Assembly (NCBI RefSeq): GCF_019352895.1
Contig: NZ_JAAAFX010000009.1
Location: 1,105,978 to 1,169,977 of the forward strand
Length of the DNA: 64,000 nucleotides
Reading direction: 5' to 3'
DNA from: Variovorax boronicumulans
GTDB lineage: Bacteria; Pseudomonadota; Gammaproteobacteria; Burkholderiales; Burkholderiaceae_C
Numbering within the stretch: position 1 is the first letter of the stretch; each line of letters begins with the position of its first letter. The position numbers and the translations under genes are program-made. Below, in pieces: positions 36,391 through 47,937 of this stretch. The notes below the pieces were generated by a model, which had not been told where the DNA came from, did not search any database, and was given only the letters and a program-made list of their open reading frames with translations.

Positions 36391-37362
36391 ATGGAATACC
36401 GACTCGACAACCCCCTGACCGCCCCGCGGCTGGTGAACCGGCTGCGGCTCAAGCACTGGGCGCTGCTGGCCGCGCTGGCCGACACGCCCGTGCTCGCCCA
36501 TGCGGCCTCGACCATCAGCGTGACCCAACCCTCGGCCACCAAGATGCTGGCCGACATCGAGCAGGCCTTCGAATTCCCGCTGTTTGAACGCCATTCGCGC
36601 GGGCTGCGGCCCACGCCGCTGGGCGACGAGGTGGTGGCCTATGCGCGCCAGTCGCAGGCCGGGCTGGCGCGCTTTCTCGAGGCGCTGGAGGTCAAGCGCC
36701 GCGGCGGCCACGGGCAGCTGGTGGTGGGCGCGATCATGGGCGCGGCGCCCGACGTGGTGGCGCGCGCGGTGGCCGACATCAAGCGGCGCCGGCCCTTGCT
36801 GAACATCCGCATCCTGGGCGAGACCAGCGACCAGATCGGCGAGCTGCTCGAGCGCCACGACATCGAGCTGGCCGTGGGGCGGCTGTCCACGCTGCGCCAG
36901 CGCCATGCCTTCGACTTCGTGCCGCTGGCCAACGAAGTGATGCAGATCGTCGTGCGCCGCGGCCATCCGCTGTTGCGCCAGCGCCAGCTCGGTTTCGGCG
37001 CGCTGATGGCCTGGCCCTGGGTACTGCAGCCGCTGACCAGCCCGGCGCGCCAGCTGCTCGAGGACGAGTTCGCGGCGGTGCGGCTCGGTACGCCGGCCAA
37101 CATCGTGGAATGTGCGTCGGTGTTCGCCACGCTGCAGCTGCTGCAGACCAGCGATGCGGTCGGCGCGCTGCCGGAATCGGTGGTGCGCGACCATGTGAAT
37201 GCGAGGCTGCTGCGCGTGCTGCCGGTGGCGATCGGCAAGGACCTGAAGGGCTTCGGCGTGCTCACGCGCAACGGCGAAGCCCTGTCGGAGACGGCCGCGG
37301 ACTTCGTCGCCTGCCTGCACCGCTATGCGCAGCCGGCCGACGGGTCCGCGGGAGGGGCCTAG
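36391..37362 (+). CDS. LysR-type regulator divergent from the rhamnonate cluster
   Basis: A 323-aa LysR-family activator. The N-terminal helix-turn-helix spans about residues 15-75 (LKHWALLAALADTPVLAHAASTISVTQPSATKML), followed by a periplasmic-binding-protein-like effector domain. The group with LPRLKHW-type starts often controls sugar or aromatic acid genes. It is transcribed away from the SDR-MFS-rhmD set across an 89-bp gap, the standard layout for a LysR regulator of its neighbour. The effector is probably a rhamnonate-pathway compound. Its stop overlaps the end of the next gene on the opposite strand. Confidence 0.9.
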   Translation: MEYRLDNPLTAPRLVNRLRLKHWALLAALADTPVLAHAASTISVTQPSATKMLADIEQAFEFPLFERHSRGLRPTPLGDEVVAYARQSQAGLARFLEALEVKRRGGHGQLVVGAIMGAAPDVVARAVADIKRRRPLLNIRILGETSDQIGELLERHDIELAVGRLSTLRQRHAFDFVPLANEVMQIVVRRGHPLLRQRQLGFGALMAWPWVLQPLTSPARQLLEDEFAAVRLGTPANIVECASVFATLQLLQTSDAVGALPESVVRDHVNARLLRVLPVAIGKDLKGFGVLTRNGEALSETAADFVACLHRYAQPADGSAGGA

Positions 37363-37700
37363 GCTTCGGGATCCTCTTCGTTGTCGGCGCTGTCAGCGCG
37401 GCGCTCGGACCCTGCTGGCCGCGGCGGCCGCTGGGCCGGCTTGGCCAGCAACTCGATGTAGAACTGCTTGCCGCCTGCTGTCGCCACACCGTCGATCAGG
37501 GCGGTGATGGCCGGGAACTCGACCACTTCGGCGGATTCCTTGTCCGCGCCGAAGCGGGTGTCGAAGTCCCAGAAGTCGCTGCCCTCGGGCAGTTCGCGGC
37601 GGCGTTCGCGCTTGATGTACTTGCGGATCTCGTGCTTGATGGCTTCGAGGAGACGGTCGGGGTGCTTGCCCTCGACCTGAAGCTGAAAGGTTTTTCTCAT
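37359..37700 (-). CDS. Conserved DUF6172-type protein
   Basis: A 113-aa protein starting MRKTFQLQVEGKHPDRLLEAIKHE, with a basic helix (IRKYIKRERRR), the conserved PEGSDFWDFDTRFG, and a charged, Pro-rich C-terminal tail. The pattern matches small proteins named DUF6172 in betaproteobacteria; function unknown. It converges with the LysR gene (4-bp overlap) and is divergent from a small unknown gene. Confidence 0.75.
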   Translation of the reverse strand: MRKTFQLQVEGKHPDRLLEAIKHEIRKYIKRERRRELPEGSDFWDFDTRFGADKESAEVVEFPAITALIDGVATAGGKQFYIELLAKPAQRPPRPAGSERRADSADNEEDPEA

Positions 37701-37771
37701 GGGTGATCGTAACGCGCCGGCCGCGCGCGCCTGTGTACAGTCGGTGCCTTCAACGAAAGCAGGTGAGATAC

Positions 37772-37999
37772 ATGGCGCGCGCGAACGACTGGGCAGGCAA
37801 GGTGATGGCTTTGATCAACGGCGGCAACGCTTCGGCGGCCATCGCGCAGATCAAGGTCGCGCCTTCGGTCAAGGACCTGAAGGCGCTGCAGACCATCATG
37901 ACGCTGTCGAAGATGAAGGGCCGCTATCCCAACGTGGATGCGGCGGTGGCGGACAACCTCGACCTGCTGGCCGCCCCCCGCCTCCACCGTTCACCCTGA
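37772..37999 (+). CDS. Small conserved protein of unknown function
   Basis: A 75-aa soluble protein (MARANDWAGKVMALINGGNA). It has two predicted helices, a Lys-rich middle (SVKDLKALQTIMTLSKMKGRY) and an end APRLHRSP. The ribosome site CAGGTGAG precedes the ATG. I believe similar short proteins occur in related Comamonadaceae but cannot name a family. It stands alone between divergent and convergent neighbours. Confidence 0.65.
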   Translation: MARANDWAGKVMALINGGNASAAIAQIKVAPSVKDLKALQTIMTLSKMKGRYPNVDAAVADNLDLLAAPRLHRSP

Positions 38000-38006
38000 A
38001 CCGTCC

Positions 38007-39194
38007 TCAGAGCGCCTTGCCCAGGCGCGCGATGCCTTCCTCGATCTTCTCGAGGTTGGCGGTCGCGAAGCTCAGGCGCAGGGTCGCGAGGTCGGGCTTC
38101 TCGGCGAAGAAAGGCGCGCCGGGCACGAAGGCCACCAGCTGCTCGATCGCCTTCTTGGCCAGCACGTTGGCATCGGCCAGCTTGCCGTTGGCACCGGTGA
38201 GTCGGGCCCAGAAGAACAGGCCGCCGCCGGGTTGCGTGAACTCGATCGCATCGCCCAGTTCGCGCTTCAGGGCTGCGCCCATGGTCCGGGCGCGCTCGCC
38301 GTAGACCTTGCGCACGTTGGCCAGCGTGTCCGGCATGCGGCCGCTCTTGAGGTACTGCGCGGCCGTGGCCTGCGCGAAGGTGCTGGTGTGGGCGTCGCTG
38401 AACTGCTTGCACATCGTGGCCTTGGCCAGCAGTTCGGCCGGTGCGATCATCCAGCCGATGCGCAGGCCCGGGCTCAGCACCTTGCTCAGGCTGCCGCAGT
38501 AGGCAATGAGCTCGCGGCTGCCGGGCACGTCCTTGGCCAAGGCCATGATCGACGGCGGCGGCGCCTCGCCGAAGTACAGGTCGCCGTACGGGTCGTCTTC
38601 CACCACCAGCGTCTGGTACTTGACCGCCAGCTCCAGCACCTTCTTGCGGCGCTCCAGCGGCAGCGTCGCGCCGCTCGGGTTGCCGAAGGTCGGGATCAGG
38701 TAGACGAACTTGGGCTGGTGTTCGGCGATGAGCTTTTCCAGCTCGTCTGTCTTCACGCCATGGGCGTCGATCGGGGCGCTGATCACCTGCGCGCCATAGA
38801 GGCGGAAGCACTGGATGGTCGCAAGGAAGGTCGGGCCCTCGACGATCACCTTGTCGCCGGGCGAGATCAGCGTCTTGCCCAGCAGGTCGAGCGCCTGCTG
38901 GCTGCCGGTGGTGACGATCAGGCCGCTGGGTGCGACCTCGATGCCCTTGCCCTGCATGAGCGCAGCGAGCTGGGTGCGCAGCGGCTCGTAGCCTTCGGTG
39001 GCGCCGTACTGCAGCGCCGCGCCCGGCTCCTCGTCGAGCGCCTTGGCGCTGGCTTCCTTGAGGCCCTCGACGTCGAACATCGCGCTGTCGGGGAAACCGC
39101 CCGCGAAGCTGATGATGCCGGGCGTGCCCAGCAGCTTGAAGAGTTCACGGATGGCGGAGGTTTCGACGTTGTCGAGGCGGGAGGCGAATTGCAT
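38007..39194 (-). CDS. PLP-dependent class I/II aminotransferase (2-aminoadipate/LysN-like)
   Basis: A 395-aa fold-type I aminotransferase. It has FAGGFPDSAMFD, a substrate and cofactor region YGATEGYEPLR, TTGSQQALDLLG, the aspartate-containing LVVEDDPYGDL, and the PLP-lysine motif GSLSKVLSPGLRIGW. The sequence style is that of multi-substrate aminotransferases related to LysN/2-aminoadipate transaminase and to the catalytic part of MocR regulators. No DNA-binding domain is present. The amino donor cannot be fixed from sequence. It is divergent from the hipBA module. Confidence 0.87.
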   Translation of the reverse strand: MQFASRLDNVETSAIRELFKLLGTPGIISFAGGFPDSAMFDVEGLKEASAKALDEEPGAALQYGATEGYEPLRTQLAALMQGKGIEVAPSGLIVTTGSQQALDLLGKTLISPGDKVIVEGPTFLATIQCFRLYGAQVISAPIDAHGVKTDELEKLIAEHQPKFVYLIPTFGNPSGATLPLERRKKVLELAVKYQTLVVEDDPYGDLYFGEAPPPSIMALAKDVPGSRELIAYCGSLSKVLSPGLRIGWMIAPAELLAKATMCKQFSDAHTSTFAQATAAQYLKSGRMPDTLANVRKVYGERARTMGAALKRELGDAIEFTQPGGGLFFWARLTGANGKLADANVLAKKAIEQLVAFVPGAPFFAEKPDLATLRLSFATANLEKIEEGIARLGKAL

Positions 39195-39255
39195 GGAAGA
39201 GACTCACTTTCTGGCCGCCATTGTCGAACGAACCGGGCCAGGGTGGGAAGCCTGG

Positions 39256-39329
39256 TTACTACCCAAAGATAGTGAATTGACTTTACTATTCTGAGGTAGT
39301 AATCTCGACTTACCACTTTAGAGTAGTAA
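39256..39329 (+). promoter_or_regulatory. Three HipB-type operators spaced 27 bp apart, with hipBA promoter
   Basis: Three 20-bp sites with 6-bp half-sites and an 8-base spacer lie at 39256-39275 (TTACTA-N8-TAGTGA), 39283-39302 (TTACTA-N8-TAGTAA) and 39310-39329 (TTACCA-N8-TAGTAA). Successive starts are exactly 27 bp apart. The N8 geometry is the same as the TATCC-N8-GGATA operators of E. coli HipB, with different half-sites. A -35 TTGACT at 39277-39282 lies between sites 1 and 2. The -10 is probably around 39297-39305 at the end of site 2, and site 3 ends two bases before the hipB ATG. The stretch is strikingly AT-rich for this genome. Confidence 0.8.
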
Positions 39330-39331
39330 CC

Positions 39332-39604
39332 ATGCCCTACCCCCTCGAAACCAGCCAGCAGCTCAGCGCCGTGCTGCGCGCGCTGCGCCAGTCGCGGCAG
39401 CTCACGCAGGCCGAGCTGGGCGAGCAGCTGGGCGTGAACCAGAAGCGCATCGCGCGCATCGAGGCCGCGCCCGGTGTCACCAGTTTCGACCAGATCTCGC
39501 GGCTGGTGGCGCTCATGGGCCACCGGCTGGTGCTCGAAGAACTTCCCGCGGCCGAGCCCGCCCCCACAGCGGCGCGCAAGGCGCCAGGAGACAACGCATG
39601 GTGA
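39332..39604 (+). CDS. hipB: HipB-type antitoxin, XRE-family repressor
   Basis: A 90-aa helix-turn-helix protein. The XRE domain covers about residues 10-68, with the helix-turn-helix LTQAELGEQLGVNQKRIARIE, and a short Pro/Ala-rich tail follows. It should neutralise HipA and repress the promoter by binding the three upstream palindromes. Its stop overlaps the hipA start by 7 bases. No strong ribosome site is present, because operator site 3 occupies that position, so operator binding could also affect initiation. Confidence 0.9.
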   Translation: MPYPLETSQQLSAVLRALRQSRQLTQAELGEQLGVNQKRIARIEAAPGVTSFDQISRLVALMGHRLVLEELPAAEPAPTAARKAPGDNAW

Positions 39605-40965
39605 GCCCCAAGAAACGCGGGCGTGGCGCACGCCACCCGCATCCGCTGGTCGTATGGACCAACGGCCAGACCGTCGGCGAATGGTCGGTGCGCGAAGGCG
39701 AGCATCGCTTCCAGTACGCCGAGGAATGGATCGCCTCGCCCGCGGCACGCCGGCTCTCGCTGTCGCTGCCGATCACGCCCGGCAACCTGCCGGTGCGCGG
39801 GCCGGTGGTGCAGAACTACTTCGACAACCTGCTGCCCGACAACGACAACATCCGCCGCCGGCTGCAGGGCAAGTTCGCCACCGCGAGCACCGATGCCTTC
39901 GACCTGCTGACGGCCATCGGCCGCGAGTGCGTGGGCGCGGTGCAGCTGCTGCCGCCGGGCGCGCAGCCCACCGGTTTCGACCGCATCGAGGCCGAGCCGC
40001 TGGACGACGCGGGCGTCGAACAGGCGATCAACGCCTCGCTGGCCTCGGGCCGCGTGCTGGGCCAGCGCGACGATGACGCCTTCCGCATCTCGATCGCTGG
40101 CGCGCAGGAGAAGACCGCGCTGCTGCGCCGTGGCGAGGCGTGGTTCCGTCCGCTGGGCGCCACGCCGACCACGCACCTGATCAAGCTGCCGCTGGGCCTG
40201 GTCGGCAACCTGCAGGCCGACATGCACGATTCGGTCGAGAACGAGTGGCTCTGCTCGCGCATCATGTCGGCCTTCGGCCTGCCGACCGCGCACTGCGAGA
40301 TCGCCACCTTCGGCCAGCGCAAGGCGCTGCTGGTGCGGCGCTTCGACCGCGCGCTGCAGAACGCGGGCACCGACACCGAATGGATCGCGCGGCTGCCGCA
40401 GGAGGATTTCTGCCAGGCGCTGGGCGTGCCCGGCGCGCAGAAGTACGAGACCGACGGCGGCCCGGGCATGCGCGACATCCTGCGCGTGCTCGATGCGAGC
40501 GCCCATGCGATCGAGGACAAGACCGCCTTCGTCAAGGCGCAGATGGTGTTCTGGCTGCTGGCCGCGACCGACGGCCATGCGAAGAACTTCTCGCTCTTCC
40601 TCGAGCGTGGCGGCGGCTACCGGCTGACACCCTTCTACGACGTGCTCTCGGCCTGGCCGATCATCGGCAACGGCGCCAACCAGCTCGCGCGGCAGAAGGC
40701 CAAGCTCGCGATGGCCTTGCGGGCCAAGAGCGCGCACTGGGGCCTGGTCGACATCCAGGCGCGGCACTGGGACGGCGTGGCCAAGCTGGCCGGCCTGGGC
40801 GATGCGCGCGCGCTGTGCGACGAACTGATCGCACAGCTGCCGGGCGTGCTGCGCGACGTCGAGGCGCAATTGCCGCCCGACTTCCCCGCCGCGCTCGCGC
40901 AGGCCATCTTCGACGGCATGAAGAGCACCGCGCAGCGCCTGCACGACACCGACACGGCCGAATGA
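39598..40965 (+). CDS. hipA: HipA-type serine/threonine kinase toxin
   Basis: A 455-aa kinase very like E. coli HipA, which phosphorylates glutamyl-tRNA synthetase and causes growth arrest and persistence. Seen here are the N-terminal subdomain (PARRLSLSLPITPGN, YFDNLLPDNDNIRRRL), the ISIAGAQEKTALL loop with the regulatory autophosphorylation serine, TPTTHLIKLP, the catalytic loop ATDGHAKNFSLFL with its Asp, and the metal-binding FYDVLSAWP. All kinase motifs are intact, so it is probably active. nth begins 7 bp downstream. Confidence 0.94.
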   Translation: MVSPKKRGRGARHPHPLVVWTNGQTVGEWSVREGEHRFQYAEEWIASPAARRLSLSLPITPGNLPVRGPVVQNYFDNLLPDNDNIRRRLQGKFATASTDAFDLLTAIGRECVGAVQLLPPGAQPTGFDRIEAEPLDDAGVEQAINASLASGRVLGQRDDDAFRISIAGAQEKTALLRRGEAWFRPLGATPTTHLIKLPLGLVGNLQADMHDSVENEWLCSRIMSAFGLPTAHCEIATFGQRKALLVRRFDRALQNAGTDTEWIARLPQEDFCQALGVPGAQKYETDGGPGMRDILRVLDASAHAIEDKTAFVKAQMVFWLLAATDGHAKNFSLFLERGGGYRLTPFYDVLSAWPIIGNGANQLARQKAKLAMALRAKSAHWGLVDIQARHWDGVAKLAGLGDARALCDELIAQLPGVLRDVEAQLPPDFPAALAQAIFDGMKSTAQRLHDTDTAE

Positions 40966-40972
40966 CGACGCC

Positions 40973-41617
40973 ATGAAGAAAGAGAACATCGTCCCCTTCT
41001 TCGCCACGCTGCAGGCGGTCAACCCCGAGCCCGAGACCGAGCTCGAATACAGCACGCCCTTCGAGCTGCTGGCGGCCGTGCTGCTGTCGGCCCAGGCCAC
41101 CGATGTGGGCGTGAACAAGGCCACGCGCCGGCTCTACCCGGTGGCCAACACGCCGCAGGCCATCCTCGACCTGGGCGTCGAGGGGCTCGAGGGCTACATC
41201 AAGACCATCGGGCTCTACCGCAGCAAGGCCAAACACCTGATCGAGGCCTGCCGCATGCTGGTCGAACTGCACGGCGGCGAGGTGCCGCGTACCCGCGCCG
41301 AGCTCGAGGCGCTGCCGGGCGTGGGCCGCAAGACGGCCAACGTGGTGCTCAACGTGGCCTTCGGCGAGCCCACCATCGCGGTCGACACCCACATCTTCCG
41401 GCTCGGCAACCGCACCGGGCTGGCGCCGGGCAAGACGCCGCTCGAGGTCGAACTCAAGCTGGAAAAGCGCGTGCCGCCGGAGTTCCGGCTGCACGCGCAC
41501 CATTGGATGATCCTGCACGGGCGCTACGTGTGCATCGCACGCAAGCCGCGCTGCTGGGACTGCGCGGTCGCGCGCTACTGCGACTTCAAACCGAAAACGC
41601 CGGCGCCGAAAAACTAA
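40973..41617 (+). CDS. nth: Endonuclease III
   Basis: DNA glycosylase/AP lyase that removes oxidised pyrimidines. The 214-aa protein has the helix-hairpin-helix LPGVGRKTANVV with catalytic Lys120, catalytic Asp138 in VDTHIFRL, and the 4Fe-4S cluster cysteines 187, 194, 197 and 203 (C-x6-C-x2-C-x5-C). These four positions are the same as in the E. coli enzyme. It starts 7 bp after hipA and is probably cotranscribed with the toxin module. Confidence 0.97.
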   Translation: MKKENIVPFFATLQAVNPEPETELEYSTPFELLAAVLLSAQATDVGVNKATRRLYPVANTPQAILDLGVEGLEGYIKTIGLYRSKAKHLIEACRMLVELHGGEVPRTRAELEALPGVGRKTANVVLNVAFGEPTIAVDTHIFRLGNRTGLAPGKTPLEVELKLEKRVPPEFRLHAHHWMILHGRYVCIARKPRCWDCAVARYCDFKPKTPAPKN

Positions 41618-41761
41618 ACACCCCCGAAGCGCCTGCAGCGCTTCGCCCGCAAGGGGGCGATACCAGCGGCCCGACGAAGCCGGTTCCGCGGTATCCCTGG
41701 CATGGCGTTGCACCCATCTCGTGCGTCATGGGTCACGCGACAGCGTGCTGGAAAACCGAGA
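41618..41761 (+). repeat. REP-like palindromic intergenic repeat
   Basis: After nth, CCCCC and GGGGG flank an 8-bp perfect hairpin, CGAAGCGC/GCGCTTCG with a CTGCA loop (41625-41645). A CCAGCGGCCCGACGAAGCCGG stretch and GCGGTATCCCTGGCA follow. This is the look of dispersed repeats in Variovorax-like genomes. It lies between converging transcription units (nth and the czcA-like gene) and may aid termination, though no T run is present. Confidence 0.55.
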
Positions 41762-44881
<3,120 letters not shown>

Positions 44882-44891
44882 CGGTGGCCTC

Positions 44892-46007
44892 TCAGCGGAT
44901 CTGGTTGAGCAGGGTCGCGCCCTGCGTGACCACACGCTCGCCTGCATGCAGGCCCGAGGTCACGGCCACGTTGGCGCCGTCGAGCGCCTCGTGCACCACC
45001 ACGCGCGGCGCGAAACGCTCGGGCGCGGTCTTGACCCAGACGATGGTCTCGTTGGCGGCGTTCTTCATCAGCGATGCGGCCGGCACGGCCGCGCCGTGCA
45101 CGCGCTCGCGGGTCTGCACCACGACCTTGACCGGCTGGCCGATGGACAAGGCCGCGAAGGCCGTGCCCTGGGCCGCGAAGCTCAGCGGCAGCGCCTGGTC
45201 GCGCAGCGCGCGCGAGGCACCGACGAAGCGCAGCGGCAGCCGTTCCTTGCCCTGCGCCACGAAGGCGCTCTCGATCCGCGCGGGCAGCGCGCCGTCGAAG
45301 GCCAGGGCCTCGACACGCAGCCGCAGCGGATCGACGATCTCGAACACCAGCTCGCGCGCATCGACCACCTGGCCCAGCACCGCGTTCACCGAAGCCACCA
45401 CGCCCGTGACCGGCGCGACCAGCGTGTCGCGCGTGTCGAGGCCGGCACCGAGCGCGGCGACGCGCGCGTCGAGCGATGCGACCTCGCTCTCGACCGCCTC
45501 GATGTCCTTGCGCGGCACCGTGTCGGCCAGCTCGCGCAGCCGCGCCAAGCGCTTGTGGGCCAGTGCGCGGCTGGCGCGCAGCTCGGCCACCTGCGACAAC
45601 TGGTTCGATCGGTCGAGCGGATCGCTCGACGGCAGGACGATGGCCAGCACCTCGCCCTTCTTCACGGCCTGGCCGGGTGCGGGCAGCCCGCGCGGCCCCG
45701 CTTCGATCCGGCCCGCACGCAGCGCCTGCACGCGACCGCCCGCGTTGGGGTCCATCGCCACGGTGCCGTTGAGCTCGACGGTGCGCGGCAGTTCGCCCTC
45801 GGCGAGTGCGAGCGTGCGCAGGCCGATCTGCCGCTGCGAGGGCTTGGGCAGGAAGACGCTGCCATCGGGCTTGCGCTGCGGCCCGTTCGGGTTGGCGGCG
45901 GCGGGCGCCTCGCCGTGGTCGTGGCCGGCATCGGCGCGGGCCGGTGCGGCGGCGAGCAGCGAGAGGGCCAGCAGGCTGGCGCAGAGGATGGAGTGGCGCG
46001 CGTTCAT
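44892..46007 (-). CDS. CzcB-like RND periplasmic adaptor
   Basis: A 371-aa membrane-fusion protein with signal peptide (MNARHSILCASLLALSLLAAAPARA) and a His-containing mature start (DAGHDHGE). The barrel-sandwich and coiled-coil regions are GRVQALRAGRIEAG and a long Ala/Arg/Leu helix at about 150-210, followed by a beta-barrel domain and a C-terminal VTSGLHAGERVVTQGA. It links the pump and the outer-membrane channel. Its ATG overlaps the stop of the preceding small gene (ATGA). Confidence 0.9.
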   Translation of the reverse strand: MNARHSILCASLLALSLLAAAPARADAGHDHGEAPAAANPNGPQRKPDGSVFLPKPSQRQIGLRTLALAEGELPRTVELNGTVAMDPNAGGRVQALRAGRIEAGPRGLPAPGQAVKKGEVLAIVLPSSDPLDRSNQLSQVAELRASRALAHKRLARLRELADTVPRKDIEAVESEVASLDARVAALGAGLDTRDTLVAPVTGVVASVNAVLGQVVDARELVFEIVDPLRLRVEALAFDGALPARIESAFVAQGKERLPLRFVGASRALRDQALPLSFAAQGTAFAALSIGQPVKVVVQTRERVHGAAVPAASLMKNAANETIVWVKTAPERFAPRVVVHEALDGANVAVTSGLHAGERVVTQGATLLNQIR

Positions 46008-46570
46008 GCGGCGGCTCCCGAACGCAGCGCACGGCGCGTGCCGAAGGCAAGCAGCGCGAGCACGGCTGCGCCGCCGGCGCCCCACAGCAGCAGCGTCTTC
46101 GTGCTGCGGCCGCCATGCGACTCTTCGGCGTGCGCGTGCGCCTCGGCTTCGAGCGCGCCTTCGAGCTCTGCCGACGCGGCAGCCGTCACGACCTTCACGC
46201 GCACGGGCACCGGCCCGTGGTCCGGCGCCGCATCGAGCGTGACTTCGAATTCGCCTGCGCCATGCGCGCTGGCCGGCAGCATGCGACCGCCTACCGCGAC
46301 TTCCAGCGTGGCGCCTTCGACCGGCCGGTTGTCGACCGCGTGGTCGAGGTACAGCGTGAGCAGCTTGCCGCTGAGCACGCCGACCAGCTCGAAGTCGGCC
46401 GAGGTGGCGGTGAAGCGTCCGGGCGTGGCGTCGGCTTCAGGTGCGGCAGCGGGCGTGGACGCGGCGGTCTCGTCGTGGTCATGGCCTTCATGGGCCAGGC
46501 TCAGGACGGGCAAGGAGAACAGGAAAGCCAGCGCGAGACGCAGGCCCCGGCGCAAGAAAAAGCGATTCAT
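46004..46570 (-). CDS. Histidine-rich periplasmic protein resembling a free CzcB N-terminal domain
   Basis: A 188-aa protein with a signal peptide (MNRFFLRRGLRLALAFLFSLPVLSLA), then the metal-binding-like HEGHDHDE, then a domain with FELVGVLSGKLLTLYLDH and VEGATLEVAVGG. A second His-rich patch (AHAHAEESHGG) and a C-terminal membrane anchor (LLLWGAGGAAVLALLAFG) follow. The middle domain resembles the N-terminal extension of some long CzcB adaptors. It is followed at once by the adaptor gene, so it looks like a split-off adaptor domain. A possible metal-loading role is inference. Confidence 0.7.
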   Translation of the reverse strand: MNRFFLRRGLRLALAFLFSLPVLSLAHEGHDHDETAASTPAAAPEADATPGRFTATSADFELVGVLSGKLLTLYLDHAVDNRPVEGATLEVAVGGRMLPASAHGAGEFEVTLDAAPDHGPVPVRVKVVTAAASAELEGALEAEAHAHAEESHGGRSTKTLLLWGAGGAAVLALLAFGTRRALRSGAAA

Positions 46571-46617
46571 GAAGATGTCCAGCAGATGCATCGAAGAGAA
46601 AAGGAAGGAGGAGCGCG

Positions 46618-47931
46618 TCATTCGGGCAGCAGGCCCAGGGCCTGGCGCCATTGCGAGACGGCCTGGGCCAGCGCCACATGGGCGGCGGCGCTCTGCTGCT
46701 CGGCCTCGAAGACCTCGAGCGCCACGCGCAGCCGGTTGGGCAGGTCGGTCTCGCCCAGCCGGAAAGACTTCTCGTAGAAGCCCAGGGTCTCGCGCGACAG
46801 CACGGCGCGTCGGTCGGCCGCATCGCGTGCGAGCCCCGCCAACGTCACCTGCTGCTGCGCCGACGCGATCTCGCCCACGACGCGCTCGCGTTCGAGCGCG
46901 AGCTGGATCTCGGCCTCGGTCTGTTCGGCCGATGCGGCACCGAGCCGCGCCGCATGGCGGTCGGACGAGCCGAAGGGAATGCGCAGGCCCACGGTCAGCG
47001 ACTGGCCGTAGGCCTCGCCGGTGCCGCCGCGTTCGCGCGAGGTCGCGAGCGTGAGCTCGGGGTTGGCGCGCGTCTGCACGCCGGCCAGCTCGCGCGCATG
47101 CCGCGCCACTTCGGCCTTGGCCGCGAGTTCGCGCAGCACGGGATGCGCGGCCAGCGCCGCTTCGGTGTCGCGCTGCGGCAGGGGCTCGGGCGCTTCCGAG
47201 AGCGTGGGCACGGGCGTGCCGGTCAGTGCACGCAGCACCTGCGCGGCCCGCGCACGCGTCGAACGCGCCTGCGCGATCTCGGCTTCTGCGGTGGCGCGAA
47301 GGCCGTCGGCCTGGTGCTGGTCGGCCCGCGCCAGGTCGCCCGCGCGCACGCGCTTCGCCACGTCGTCGGCCAGTTGGCCGGCCTGGGCCAGACGGGCCTG
47401 CACCACGTTCAAGGTCTGGTCGGCGGCATGCACGGCCCACCAGGCCTCGCGCACCGCGGCGACCGCGCGCCACTGGGCGGCATCGAGCCGGCTGTCGACC
47501 GCGCGCTGCTCGGACTCGGCCAGCGCCCGCGTGCGCTCGCGCTCGCCCGGCAGCCACAGCGGCGCCGCAATGCCGGCCACGACCTCGCGTTCACCGCGGT
47601 TCGACTGCGCGCGATCGGACTTGAAGGAGAGTTCCAGCGACGCCGGCTCGGGCGTCCAGTGTCCGGCTGCGCGCAACTGGGCCTGCGCGGCCTGCCGGCG
47701 CTCGGGCGCCGCGACGGACTCGGGCAGGCGGGCCAGCGCGGCATCGACCGCCTGGCGCAAGCTCAGCGGCGGTGACGCGGCCATCTGGGCGGGCGGCACG
47801 GTCACGGGCGCCGGTGGCGCCGCGGCATGCAGGGACAGGGGCGTGGCGGCCAGGGCCGGCACGCAGAGGGAAAGAGCAAGGGCCGGCCAGCGGCGCCTCG
47901 CACCCCGGACGATCCAGGGCGTGGTGTTCAT
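46618..47931 (-). CDS. CzcC-like outer-membrane channel (TolC family)
   Basis: A 437-aa outer membrane factor with N-terminal signal (ALALSLCVPALAATP) and two OEP repeats: SLRQAVDAALAR and, in the second half, NPELTLATSRERGGTGEAYGQSLTVGLRIPF. Long Ala/Arg/Glu helices form the periplasmic tunnel. It completes the metal efflux system. The ATG at 47931 (MNTTPW) has GAGG six bases upstream, inside a predicted hairpin; an in-frame TTG two codons earlier is less likely. A 234-bp leader separates it from czcI. Confidence 0.9.
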   Translation of the reverse strand: MNTTPWIVRGARRRWPALALSLCVPALAATPLSLHAAAPPAPVTVPPAQMAASPPLSLRQAVDAALARLPESVAAPERRQAAQAQLRAAGHWTPEPASLELSFKSDRAQSNRGEREVVAGIAAPLWLPGERERTRALAESEQRAVDSRLDAAQWRAVAAVREAWWAVHAADQTLNVVQARLAQAGQLADDVAKRVRAGDLARADQHQADGLRATAEAEIAQARSTRARAAQVLRALTGTPVPTLSEAPEPLPQRDTEAALAAHPVLRELAAKAEVARHARELAGVQTRANPELTLATSRERGGTGEAYGQSLTVGLRIPFGSSDRHAARLGAASAEQTEAEIQLALERERVVGEIASAQQQVTLAGLARDAADRRAVLSRETLGFYEKSFRLGETDLPNRLRVALEVFEAEQQSAAAHVALAQAVSQWRQALGLLPE

Positions 47932-47937
47932 GATCAA

